Part shown: positions 10,373 through 21,718 of the stretch, piece by piece
Numbering within the stretch: the first letter of the stretch is position 1
How the letters are laid out: the number at the start of each line of letters is the position of its first letter
Assembly (NCBI GenBank): GCA_905160935.1
Contig: CAJHZI010000424.1
Location: 1,395,001 to 1,459,000 of the forward strand
Source: Enchytraeus crypticus
Lineage: Eukaryota > Annelida > Clitellata > Enchytraeida > Enchytraeidae
DNA: 64,000 nucleotides
Direction of reading: 5' to 3'
Notes under the pieces: generated by a model
Database searches by the model: none
What the model was told of the DNA's origin: nothing
The model's input: the letters and a program-made list of their open reading frames with translations, nothing else
Program-made: the position numbers and the translations under genes

Positions 10373-12486
10373 TATAAGAAATCTGGTTTATGTACTGTGA
10401 AGCCATTCTAGTGCTATATTTTTTTATTCAGTTTGTAATATATTTAAAGTGATTTAAGAAATTAAAAATTTATTAAATTTTCATGGCTGGCTCTGTGAGA
10501 GCGGGAATATTTATCTTTTGCTGCACTATTACAAGTAGTGGTTTCAAATTATAGCACTTAACAAGTAATCTCGAGTTATATTTACTATTAAAAATCACTG
10601 TAAATTGCTCTGAACTGTACCATGTACAAGATGTGTATTATTTCAAATCGCTATTTGTGCATTGAGAGATATTTTAATAAATTGTATATTGTAAACTGAT
10701 ATATAAAGTGTAATTTAGTCTTAAAGTAAGGTGGGAATAAAAGATGATTTGACGTTTCACTATAATGTAGCGCAACTAAATGTGTTGCATATTTTATTTC
10801 TTACCCATATGTTTGGAATTAATTTTATTGGCACTCATGTTTGTATTTAGATGTTTAAATTGATCTTTGTGCATCAAGACTTGTATTCATTTCAGCGTAT
10901 GTTTATTAGAACTTATTTTGCGTTAGAATTGCAAGATTATGAAACGAGGATATTAAAATAAGTAATGAGGAAATGCAAATTAATATGTCATTAGAAGTTT
11001 AACCTTCATATATTGAGATATGATCTTTGCTTATTGGTGTATTCATGTAAAAACTGATGTTAAATTAAATATGATATGACATTCAGTAAAAACAGTAGAT
11101 TATGTAAAGTAATAATAGAAATTATATGCATAAGATACATGCATGCAACGCAACCACTCGTGGGGGTTGGGTGGAGAAATGCTTATGAAGAGCTTGATTC
11201 TGATTGGCTGTTGAGCATGGCCTCAGTCAAGACTATATGACCAGAGAACAGGCTATAGAATTTTAGTTCACTCCTGAACTCTGGCATGTGTGGAATTACT
11301 AGCTGAACTTGTCTAAAGATAATTCTGAATGAATTATTGCGACAAACACATAAACTAGTAGATTCCATACAAGCTTCTGAACTTCTAATTGCATTCGTAG
11401 AAAGTACTGCTATTATGCACCTTCTATAGGTCGGTGATAGTTAGCACGAAAATACGAAATCTATATTGAAACGATTGTGCCTCACGGGATTGCAGATTTT
11501 GTGTGGAATCGTCGTCTAACCTTCAATGAGTTGGTTAACCACGATCCATTTCAATATCTCAATCCATTGAATGTAAAAATCCTCGATTGTACCAGAAACG
11601 CCGATTACTAGAGATCTAGATAAGCGTTTTCTCGTCAATTCAGGTGAATAGCTGCGTTTACAACACTTTGTGTTGGCAGTGAAGATAGAAGACTGAAAAT
11701 TGAAGAAAGAAATTGAAGAGGAAGACAGAATCAGAAAAGAGCGAAATTCTACGAAGAATACTGATTTTCTAGTGCCTAATCTAGATAGGTGTTGCTTTCA
11801 TAGATTTCAGCTATACAACTACAATTCTGAATTCTGCGGGAAACGCAATTTACTAGTTGCCTACTCTAGTTAAGCGTCTTTTCCACAGATTTAACTGAAC
11901 GACTGTGAAATAACACGTCACGTGTTCACAGTCATACTAAAGAAGAAAAAAAGGAAAGTATCAAATCATATAAGCGAGGAGTGCCTTGAAGCCAATAACT
12001 CGTTCCCATTTTCTCTCTCTTATTTTGATTGCAAGTACAGATATTTAACTAACTAATTGTAAGTAGACTGACTTTACATTTATCGCCTATTTTTAGAATT
12101 TTATTAATTGTTACATATTGTTAGTTTAATATTCTATGCTATCTTTATATTTAATGTTTTAACTCGTTATATTGCTATCGTATTTCTTTGTTAATAATAA
12201 ATCGTTTGAGATAATAAATCACTGGTTTTTGTGTCAATATTCTAATTTAGTTAGAATCTATACAAATAATACACAAATACTATAATTTATCATACATTGA
12301 ACGAATAAGCATGAGTTCTGTTCACAGCAGCTCCAGTCTTATTGATTTAGCCTCTAACTGGCTATATGAGCAAGACATCCTTGCATCCTCAAGATTAATA
12401 CCGCCTAAGCATGAAGAGTTGGAAAAATCGAACCCACGACTCCATTTCCAAACTCCTATAACGGAGAGAGGATTGGAGAACTCAAT
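10373..12486 (+). repeat. 3' LTR (about 2.1 kb)
   Basis: It starts TATAAGAAATCTGG and ends GGAGAACTCAAT, directly followed by the target duplication ATGAT. It is near-identical to the 5' LTR except for an extra ~90 bp of sequence close to its start (10392-10507). Confidence 0.9.
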
Positions 12487-12629
12487 ATGATAAATGAACT
12501 AAGACAGCTAGCGTCAGGAGAAAAGTGCTACTACTAATATCTAGCGCTGATAGCTAGGTTAAGTGGCGGCCACGGAATCACGATGGATCAGGTCGACTTA
12601 AGTATTATTACAGTATTATCGCTGACTAT

Positions 12630-13234
12630 CATAGGCGTAACCACGACCGAAAATCTGGGGGGACAAAATCAGTGGCGTATCCATGGGTGGGGGCTGCCCC
12701 CCCCTTAGGCCCGCCGAAAAAAAATTCAACTAGATTTTCATTGTTCTTCTGTCAATTTCTATGTGTAAATATGTATGTAAGAGCAGTGGTTAGGGGGGGG
12801 GGGCAAGGGAACTTAGTTTCACTAGCTCGAATTTTTTCAAATATGGGCCCCATATGAACCCATATTTGAAAAAATTTGAGCTAGTGAAACTAAGTTCTAC
12901 GAAATTAAGAAAATTCTAGTATACCAAATATGGGCCCATATTTGGTATACTAGAGGCCCTGTATAATGGAAGATTAAAATTATTGAATAAATTTAACTGT
13001 GCTTCAATAAAGGGTAATTTTTACTTAAAGTATATACATGTATATTTAAAATATAACTAGGGCCCTACATAAAGTATTTATATTTTTACATAAAGTATAT
13101 ATATATATTAAATTTCTTACATAAGGTATACATATTTGAGCCAAAATTCTGGGGGGACATATGCATGCATGTCCCCCCACTCTAAATTCTGGAGGGGACG
13201 TGTCCCCCTGTCCCACCCGGTGGTTACGCCAATG
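12630..13234. mobile_element. hAT-like MITE with a second MITE fragment inside
   Basis: The ends CATAGGCGTAACCAC and (inverted) CATTGGCGTAACCAC are flanked by 8-bp near-duplicates CTGACTAT (12622-12629) and CTGATTAT (13235-13242). An 8-bp duplication is typical of hAT elements. At 12670 a second GC-rich end, CAGTGGCGTATCCATGGG, begins; it is related to the element at 20226-21018, so one MITE sits in another. No transposase is visible. Confidence 0.75.
12809..12953. repeat. Two adjacent foldback palindromes
   Basis: 12809-12897 is an imperfect inverted repeat with ~39-bp arms (GAACTTAGTTTCACTAGCTC and its complement). 12916-12953 is a perfect 38-bp palindrome centred on GGGCCC. Both lie within the MITE. 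Confidence 0.9.
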
Positions 13235-13639
13235 CTGATTATACTGTAAATAATTTATATCCGGCTGTCACAGTATTTTTTGTAGAAAATCGTATGGATT
13301 TTCACTGACTTCGTTAGAAATTAGAAAAATGCAGTAAATAAATTCGATTACTATTAGTCAACTCGTACGACTTTACAAATCGTGCAGTTATAGAAATTAA
13401 TAAATTTCTCCTCTTACAAGTAGATTTGGCTTGCACAGTAGTTTACATTACATGTACGTTTTCAACATTTGCATGCATATCGCCAGCAGGGCATTGTTCT
13501 GTAAACATTGAGTTTTGAGTAGTGTCTAATTCATCGTCATAAGTTCCTTGCATTCTGAAGAAAACAATCTGAATTTACCAGAATTACCAGAATTTACCAG
13601 TACTGCTACCATCTTTCGCTATTCAATCATTAGTCAAAC

Positions 13640-16300
13640 TTAGATAGCAGGAACAAGGGAAGAAAGCTAAGGGCTTATTTTAATCCCCAATCATACATTA
13701 TTACAACATCCAGCTTATTTTGAAAACTATTCACCGACACCGCATTCACAACCTCCTCACCCAAAGAGTTCCACCTGTCAATCACCCTTTGAGAAAAAGA
13801 AAACTTACCTAAGTCTGTCCTTACACTGGAGGCTTAAACAACTTATAGCTATGACCTCCTAAACCATTATTGGAGAATTTGAAAAAAATCTGCTGCTCTT
13901 AATTCGGTAAGCCCATGCATTATTTTATAAACCACTATAAGATCACCTCTAATTCTTCTGGTTTCTAGGGTTGTCAGTCGAACTTCCCTTAGCATCTCCT
14001 CATACCCTAATGCTGTGAATCCCTTAATAGTTCTTAATGCTCTTCGTTGCACTGCTTCAATAAGCTCAATATCCTTCCTGTAGTGTAATCTCCACACTGA
14101 CATACAATACTCCAGATGAGGTCGAATCAAAGATTTATACAATCTTAAAACAATGCCTTTATCTCTACTTTTGAATGTTCTCTTTATTAGTCCTAAGGTC
14201 CTATTGGCTGCTTTAACAGCCACAGTACATTGTTTCCTCACTTTGAGGTCCGGGCTAAATATTACCCCTAAATCCTTCTCCTCACTTACTACATGCAGTA
14301 TCTTATTATTTACAACATATTCTTTTTTAGGGTTATTTTTACCAAAGTGAATTACCTTACATTTATCTACATGTACATTGAATTCTAAGCCCCATTTTTG
14401 GGACCACTTACTTAGCACGTGTAAGTCCCGAACCATACTGTCACTTTGTTCTTTCATACCAATTTTTCCTAATAGTTTTGTATCATCAGCAAACTTTAAA
14501 ATCGTATTAAATATTCCTGTATCTACATCATTTATGAAGATAAGAAAGAATATTGGTCCCAACACTGAACCCTGTGGCACCCCCGAAGTTACCTCCACCC
14601 AAACTGATTTAGTCTCACCCAGAGTAATCCTCTGCTTCTTCCCACTTAACCAATCTTCTATCCATTTGTATAACTTCCCATCTATTCCGCAAGACTTAAT
14701 CTTAAGTTGAAGTCTCTTGTGCGGGACAGTATCAAAAGCCTTTTGAAATCCAAGTACACTGCGTCAACAGTCTCTCCCTCCACTATCCACTGATTCAATT
14801 TCTCTAAAAAGCTAATTAAGTCAGTAAAGCATGATCTTTTATTCATGAATCCATGCTGAGATTTTCTTAAGATAATGTGCTTCTCCAAATGATTTATTAG
14901 ATCTTCCTTTTTATACTCTCAAGCACCTTTCTTAAATGTGGAGTAAGGCTCACTGGTCTATAGTTCCCTGGTTCAACCCTCATTCTCCCTTGTAAATAGG
15001 TATTACATTTGACATCTTCCATTGAGTTGGTATACATCCTGTGTTCAATGTGCTATTAAATATTATAGAAATTAGCCTAGAAATATAATCTACCGTTTCA
15101 ATTAGTAACCTCGGGGGGATACCATCAACCCCCGGTGCTTTCTCCAGTTTATTCTCTTTAACTTCTCTGCTACAATTTCCGCATCCACTGAAATACTTTC
15201 CATTCCCTCCTCCCTCTTCGTACTAGTAACAAGTCTATATGTGGCAACATTCCTACGTTGGATTCTTCTTCAAACACTCAACCAAAATAGTTATTGAGAA
15301 TATTATACATTTCATTCTTCCTTGTTACAACTTTACCATCTGAATTTATTAGTGGGCCTACTGCATCCCTGACTTTGGACTAACTTCTAACACGAGTAAA
15401 ACGATTTTGCATCAATTTTAACATTTTAAGATAATTTCTCCGCAAAACTTTTCTTCGCTTCCTTATATGCCGTATTACACTTATTCCTTGCAATTTTATA
15501 TTCTTGCCAACTCTCATGGTCCTTACGACATTTAAATTTCACGCACATAGCATATTTCTTTCTTTGCCATTTTCTAGTTTCTGCATTAAACCACTTAGGT
15601 AGCATTCTGTGTTTGAACCTTCTTTTTGGTACCTTGCCATTGCAGGCCCTCCACAACATGTCACAAAAGTTAGTCCATTGAGTATCTATATAACCATTCC
15701 CTAATTCCAACTCCCAATCCACGGCCTTTAAAATGTTGTTAATGCTCCCATAATTCGCATTCTTGAAGTTCTCCCCTCCGGCCCTTTCATCAACTTTATA
15801 TATAATATTTGAGCACAGGAAATTGTATATTATAGTATTGTGGTAACTGCTTCCAATTGGCTCAATGAATGATTCTCAAATCCTCTATCTCATTTTCATC
15901 AGAAGTTAAGATAAGTCCGAAATATTAGACTCTCTTGTGGCTTCTTTAACATGTTGCACAAGCAGTAATCCATAACTAGACTCATAAATTCCTGCCCTTG
16001 CTTATCTGATTTATCTGATTTAAAAAGATCCCAATTTATACGGGGGAAGTTAAAATCGCCCATTATCAATACTCTTCTTTTATCATGCTCAAACCCTTTT
16101 AACACATTGAACAATTCGGTTTGTTCCTGCAGAGAGCAATTTCGACTCCAGTAGCACACACCAATTATTAGTTCTGATTGCCAACAGAGAACCCTAACAA
16201 ACATCACTTCACACCCAGACCCATTTAAGTTGAGGATGATGGACGCCCAAGCCTTTACCCTTTTCTGCACTGCTAGCACTATCTGGCTATTGTATATATT
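13640..16300 (-). mobile_element. CR1/Jockey-like LINE, decayed
   Basis: Read from high to low coordinate: an apurinic-endonuclease-like segment (15899-16279; IMGDFNFPRINW), a linker (15426-15722), N-terminal reverse transcriptase (14900-15160 region, then 14682-14888 with CFTDLISFLE and VDAVYLDFKR), then the core (13867-14598) with SGVPQGSVLGPIFFLIFIND and FADDTKL, and a typical end with LIRPHLEYC, ETRRIRGDLI and VNAVSVNSFQNKLD near 13660-13760. The pieces are in different frames and separated by stops, and the 5' part (ORF1 and start of the endonuclease) is missing. It is a dead, 5'-truncated copy. Confidence 0.88.
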
Positions 16301-16339
16301 TGTGGCAAATGAATCTGATGTATTTGCATCAATTACAGT

Positions 16340-17400
16340 ATATACAGTACATAATTAGTGCAAATAAATAGTGAACATGATATACTTTGTGTCGATATTT
16401 GTTTCCTCTTCCGCGAAAGAGATAAACAGAAAGCGTTAGAAAATAGTGTTCTTGTCCTGCTTTTTACATTTTATGAAGCTTTTCTACTCTCAACTTTTAG
16501 TTGAGGCTGTAACGAAATAATTTCAAGGATTCTAAACATTTGCGTGGATTTGAATCTCAGCGGCCGAGCAATAACCTTCTTTTTTCACATGCGTAGATTC
16601 ACATACCCGAATCTCCGAAGATATCATCCCCGATATAGTAGCTGAGATCAGCTGAGATATCTGGATAAAACTAGATAATAAAATCCAATAGTGACTTTCT
16701 GTGACGTTATCGTGCGGAGCTGCAGATATCTTTCCTTCATAAATATTGAACATTTTAGTCCACTTCTCTATGAGATTCTTTTAGGTGAACCATATCTCGA
16801 GTAATGCAATGTTCACCTTAATGTGAGATACATTCATGTTACAGATGTCACATGGACGTTGGATCTGGCATGGCTGCATTCGTATACAGGAAATTTCTTA
16901 TTTGGTTCTACCAATATTCGCAAATCTATAAATGTCCTGTTATAAGTATCTTTAAAAGAAACTTCACTATGATTCCCAGAATTGGCAGCTGGTCAAGTAC
17001 TGTATATTTCAAGAACATCGATCAATTTTTTACGATTTTATTGCAAAAGTGATTTGTATTCTCGGTTATAAAAGAACATAGTGTACAATATACCACTGGG
17101 TGGTTTATTGTACACTATGTTCACTATGTAGCTGTGATTATTATTTGAGTTTAACTCGAAATGATCAATGATCCTTTGAAATAGCGTGAAAATTAGAGTA
17201 GGCGGCTGTAGGACCTACTAAGTTTTAAAATACAATAGATTTTATCAAGTTTAGTAGTTATGTTACTGCAAGGTTGTTCCACATATTAGAGCATGCAGCA
17301 TTGAAAGACTAATCATAGGAGACATTGAACAATGTCTCCGAGATAAAGCAGATTACTACAGATGTAAGCGTATTTAGAAATAGATTCTACCACCTCGATC
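16340..17400. other. No gene seen; one hairpin
   Basis: AT-rich sequence with no supported coding region. 17074-17122 is a near-perfect inverted repeat (GAACATAGTGTACAATA ... TATTGTACACTATGTTC) around CCACTGGGTGG. Confidence 0.6.
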
Positions 17401-17403
17401 CTT

Positions 17404-17405
<2 letters not shown>

Positions 17406-17471
<66 letters not shown>

Positions 17472-17513
17472 CATGTACATGTATTGATGTATATATACAG
17501 TATATATATACAG

Positions 17514-17562
<49 letters not shown>

Positions 17563-17581
17563 GTATATATATATATATAGT

Positions 17582-17616
<35 letters not shown>

Positions 17617-17678
17617 ATAATTATATATATATATATAATTATATATATATTATAATTATATATATATATATATATAAT

Positions 17679-17766
<88 letters not shown>

Positions 17767-17775
17767 AATAGAGAA

Positions 17776-17809
<34 letters not shown>

Positions 17810-17915
17810 GGACAGAGACAGTCTGACAGAGACAAAGAAACAGAGCGAGAGAGAGAGGGACAGAGACAGTCTGACAGAGACAAAGAAACAGAGCGAGAGA
17901 GAGAGAGTAAGAGTG
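17406..17915. repeat. Compound (TA)n-(GT)n-(GA)n microsatellite
   Basis: About 295 bp of TA with ATAATTA variants, a short GT run at 17699-17718, then about 195 bp of GA. Within the GA part a ~48-bp segment containing GGACAGAGACAGTCTGACAG occurs twice in tandem (around 17809 and 17857). Confidence 0.95.
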
Positions 17916-17940
17916 AGAAAGCAAAGTGCTGGCAAAGTGC

Positions 17941-18062
17941 TAATGTTAACGTCAGTTTTCTCACTCGAAAGCTATGTCTGTAAAGGTCCAGCCCAGGATT
18001 TGAACCCCGCACATATTGATCCGCGGTCGAATATCTTACCGACATCGCCATTGGCTCCAGCG
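17941..18062 (-). repeat. tRNA-derived SINE, family A
   Basis: Minus strand: TGGCGATGTCGGTAAGATATT (A-box-like), CGACCGCGGATC, GGTTCAAATCC (B box), then GACATAGCTTTCGAGTGAG and AACTGACGTTAAC. It is followed at 18066-18129 by a GA array. Confidence 0.85.
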
Positions 18063-18065
18063 AAT

Positions 18066-18125
<60 letters not shown>

Positions 18126-18129
18126 GAGA
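18066..18129. repeat. (GA)n microsatellite
   Basis: About 64 bp of GAGAGA with three single-base interruptions, next to the SINE at 17941-18062. Confidence 0.9.
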
Positions 18130-18559
18130 TCCTAAACTTTATTGTCAGTCATTATTAGTACAAGTAGCTATTATTATTAGTAACATAGTATTAGCAATAA
18201 TATTCAGTATTCAGTATAATTAAATACTTGAAGGTCAGTCAGTCAAAACTGTCAAGCTTTTACCTCTGTTTGGTACAGCATGCTGAAGTAATATACTCCA
18301 TTAGTAGTTCTGCAGGGTGTTTCTTGTTCATGTGCTACAGAACTACACGATTGTCAGCCGTATATAAGCGGGTTTTCGCTGCGTTCCAGCGTCCAGAAAA
18401 ATTTGCATGTCGTTGCATGTAGAATCATTTTTGTCTAGTTAAGTAGACTAAATGTCAAGTCTGAAAATTGGTATTTTCAAATATTATAATTATAAATATA
18501 TTATATTTAGAATATTTTTGGAAATAGAAGACTGTCAATGTTGGTAAGTTACACGATTT

Positions 18560-18569
18560 CTAATAATAA

Positions 18570-18626
<57 letters not shown>
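18560..18626. repeat. (TAG)n microsatellite
   Basis: About 22 uninterrupted TAG/AGT triplets. Confidence 0.95.
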
Positions 18627-18703
18627 AACTGACGGCATAACCATAACCTTAGTGTTCTGGTCCAATGGTAAATGTGTCGTATGGCACTTCACGGTCATTG
18701 ACA

Positions 18704-19070
18704 CTATGGCATACTCCTACCAGAATACATGTACAACTCAGTCATTGCCGGGAGAGTTACTGAACTAGCCGCCTCCAAGAAAATGGATAAATACCGTGAT
18801 CTGTCCTTAGGGTATGAAGTTGTTCCGGTGGCTACTGAAACCATGAGCCCATGAATCCCGATGGAGTTGACTTCATTAATGGCATAGGCAGACTTATTAC
18901 AGAGCATACCAGCGATTAGCGAGAGACCTCTTTCCTTTAGCAAAGGCTCTCCGTGACTTTGCAAAGATTTAATGCAGTCTGCTTCAGCAATTCTTTTTAG
19001 CCACTTGATGATCTCGCGTAACCGGGCGACGATTCAGCAAGTATGGCTCGAATCTTTTTTATCATACCTC
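18704..19070 (-). pseudogene. Unrecognised protein-like remnant
   Basis: The minus strand keeps one open stretch reading EIIKWLKRIAEADCIKS, then SHGEPLLKERGLSLIAGML and NKSAYAINEVNSIG. The composition is protein-like (regular Leu/Ile, charged residues), but I cannot assign a family. It lacks a clear start and may be an exon remnant, a fragment of a mobile-element protein or chance. Confidence 0.3.
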
Positions 19071-19124
19071 TGGTTCTTTACACCCGGAGTAAAAAAATAA
19101 TAATAAAAATTTTGTCAGTCCATC

Positions 19125-19480
19125 TGGTCTTCCTCATTCTTCTCCATTGACGCATTTCTAATGCCTCCAGTTTCCTAGGATACTCCTTTCTTCACGTTCA
19201 TGTTTCGCAATCGCACAGAAGTCTAGTCCATTCTAAAGTCTTTCAATCTTTTTCTTTGGGGGTTTCGTGCAATACTAACTTTCTGTTAGTAGTTCTTTTC
19301 TCTTTGCTGATGGCCTATTTTGCGTGAGGAATTTTACATTCCATTTCTGTTTCACATTTATCATCTTTTGTTATCGTGTATCCTAAATATCTGAAACACC
19401 TTACCTGTTTTAACTTCGCACCGTCTATTTCTATGATGATGCCTCCTTTTCTTGACACTCTCGTTTCTTTATTAGTTTAA
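19125..19480 (-). mobile_element. LINE family B fragment (C-terminal RT region)
   Basis: Minus-strand translation gives IIIEIDGAKLKQVRCFRYLG and YTITKDDKCETEM, matching [20 protein letters not shown] in the better copy at 32025-33885. It contains stops and frame changes. Confidence 0.75.
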
Positions 19481-20225
19481 TAAGTTTAATAAGTTTTCTC
19501 TATATCAATTCTATTCCCGTATAATTGCAGACAATTTTTTATACTCGTTTCGCTACAATCAAATCGTACATTGAAATACATGTATATGACAACATGCTGC
19601 GTTACGTCATGTTACTGTTGCGCCTATTCTCTGTCAGATATATAAGTTCGTTTTCGTCTTCTATCGACAAATTAATTAATGTTATTATTGTTACTCTTAC
19701 TGTACAAATGAATTTTTAATTTGGTCAGTTTGAATTAATTTGTCTTTCCTTCACATCGATTATATTATTTTTAGTTTGTCCATGGACAGTGGTCACAAAA
19801 ATTATTATATATAATTTTGTTTTTAAGTTGCAGTGAAGTGGTTAAAGTGGGAGGGCGCAGAGGAAATAAGTTCTACTGGTTTCCATTTTTTTGAACTGAA
19901 TTCCCCTTCTAGGTGCCCCTTTTATACATATAAATACAAGGGGCCCCTAGAAAGGGATGCGGGCGACAATTTGTTGACAGTTCCAATTGCTCTCAGTTCC
20001 CACCTAAATCATTATAGGGTCTAAATTATAACACATTTGCATGTAGTCGTTCTCACAGATTTAATCCTCTTGCTTTTTGTGAGAGAATAGATAATAGTAA
20101 AAAATAGTAAAATAATAATTTGAAAAAAATACGTAGGCTATATTCCATAGCTTACGCTTCTTGTATGAGTATAACGTTTGGCAATTGTAGATGTATGGCT
20201 ATATATAAATTGTATAATTAACGTT

Positions 20226-21018
20226 CAGTGGTGGATCCAGGGGGGGCCCAGGGGGGCCGCCCCCCCTTAGGTCCGCCGATAAAAAATTGTAAACTATATT
20301 TTCATTGTTTCTATGGCAATTTCGAAGTGAAAATATGTTAGTAATGGAGGTGGTAAGGGGGGGGGGGCCCGGGGGAAGGTAAGACAGGGTATATTTTCAT
20401 TGTTTCTATGGCAATTTCGATGTGAAAATATGTTAGTAATGGAAGTGGTTAGGGGGGGCCTGGGGGAGTGGGTACGACAGGGAACTCAGTTCCAATGGCT
20501 CGATTTTTTTCTAGGATATTCTAAGAGCATTGTATAATGGAAGGGGGTCCAAAACTATGTTGACCGTTTCACTAGCTCTCAATTTTCACTTGAACCAATG
20601 CATAACCACTGCATTAGAGGAAAAATGGTGTAAGTAAAAAAATATGAACTCTGTTCCGTAGCAGTGGTGCAAACAATCTTGGCTGGAAGGGGCTTAATCC
20701 CCTCCTCCGCTGCCAAAATTAGGTCACTTTTGCAATTCGTCGAGATCCGCAGAGTTTCTTCAGAGGTGGAAAAATTAACCTACTTTTCCAAACAAATGTA
20801 GGATTTTAGGTTTTCCTCTGACTGGTATGAGTGGGTGGGGGGGGGGTAAGGTACGGGGATACACTCACTCTATGAGCTGAACGCAGTAGTGAACAAATTT
20901 TGAGCTCCCCCCACAGAAATTTGACTGATTGCGTCACATGTACCGAAGAAAGCAAAAAATGTACACTCTCAAAAAAAATTTCGGGCCCCCCCTTAAAAAA
21001 TTCCTGGATCCGCCCCTG
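20226..21018. mobile_element. GC-rich-ended MITE
   Basis: The ends CAGTGGTGGATCCAGG and (inverted) CAGGGGCGGATCCAGG are flanked by CGTT on both sides (20222-20225, 21019-21022). Runs of G and C lie just inside both ends. A ~95-bp internal unit (TTTTCATTGTTTCTATGGCA...) is present twice in tandem near 20298-20480. No transposase; superfamily not assigned. Confidence 0.75.
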
Positions 21019-21583
21019 CGTTGAATTAAATAGACTTTTTCTGAGCCCGCTCTGAAAGCCAGAATAATTTGTCTAGAAATATTTGTCTAAGAATACCGTT
21101 TTAAAGAAGTTGCATACAAATTTGGGGAAATCATATATATTTAAGCATACTGTGAAAATTTGGTGAAAATCGTACCTCGGGATCATAGAGAGGGGCGATG
21201 TTACACGAGCCCCCAAATTTGATTTAGACTGGATTAAATTAAAAATCTTAGAAAGTCATGCTTCTTATCTATTTAATTTATTATTTTACTGCACAAATTA
21301 TATACGTTAGAGCGCGATGAGTATGTTCAGAAAACAATATAGAATTGATGATATTGATAATCATAAATTTATATGCATGTAGAAGCTGAGAGAGGAAGAA
21401 ACAAATTAAAATAAGAGCAGCACGCAAGTCACGACAGTCTAGTCTACTAGAAAACTTCGCCGCAACACTACAGGGGTAAAGTGTGCTTCCATTTGTCAAG
21501 AGTCACTGTATCTAAATAGGCCTGCATGCAATATATACAACAATAACGCAATAATATGTCCGAATTAAATAAAGAGCTATAAA

Positions 21584-21707
21584 GCCAATGTCAGCGTCAG
21601 TTTCAGTGTCTCGAAAGTGATATCAGTGACGAGTGAGCCCAGGATTTGAACCCTGCACATACTGATCCACGGTCGGATATCTTACCGACATCGCCACTTG
21701 CTCCAGC
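21584..21707 (-). repeat. tRNA-derived SINE, family A
   Basis: Minus strand: GGCTGGAGCAAGTGGCGATG, TCGGTAAGATATCCGACCG, GGTTCAAATCC, then a degraded end TGACGCTGACATT. It is older than the other copies, judging by changes in the terminal domain. Confidence 0.8.
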
Positions 21708-21718
21708 CGTCAAATACT

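Larger units (their letters stand above)
3489..12491 (+). mobile_element. LTR retrotransposon, Ty3/gypsy-type Gag, gag-protease only
   Basis: Two long direct repeats (3494-5514 and 10373-12486) bound an internal region and are flanked by the 5-bp duplication ATGAT (3489-3493 and 12487-12491). A tRNA primer-binding-like site follows the 5' LTR and a G-rich polypurine tract precedes the 3' LTR. The internal region encodes Gag and a retropepsin-like domain. No reverse transcriptase, RNase H or integrase is seen between them and the 3' LTR, so it looks non-autonomous and dependent on a relative elsewhere. By eye the LTRs differ by only about a dozen positions over their ~1.97-kb shared part, which suggests a recent insertion. 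The outer structure looks whole. Confidence 0.92.

Noticed and set aside
17325-18051. Open frames of 85-148 codons on both strands rich in YIYIYI, SLSLSL or EREREREK.
   Set aside because: They are translations of TA, GT and GA microsatellites.
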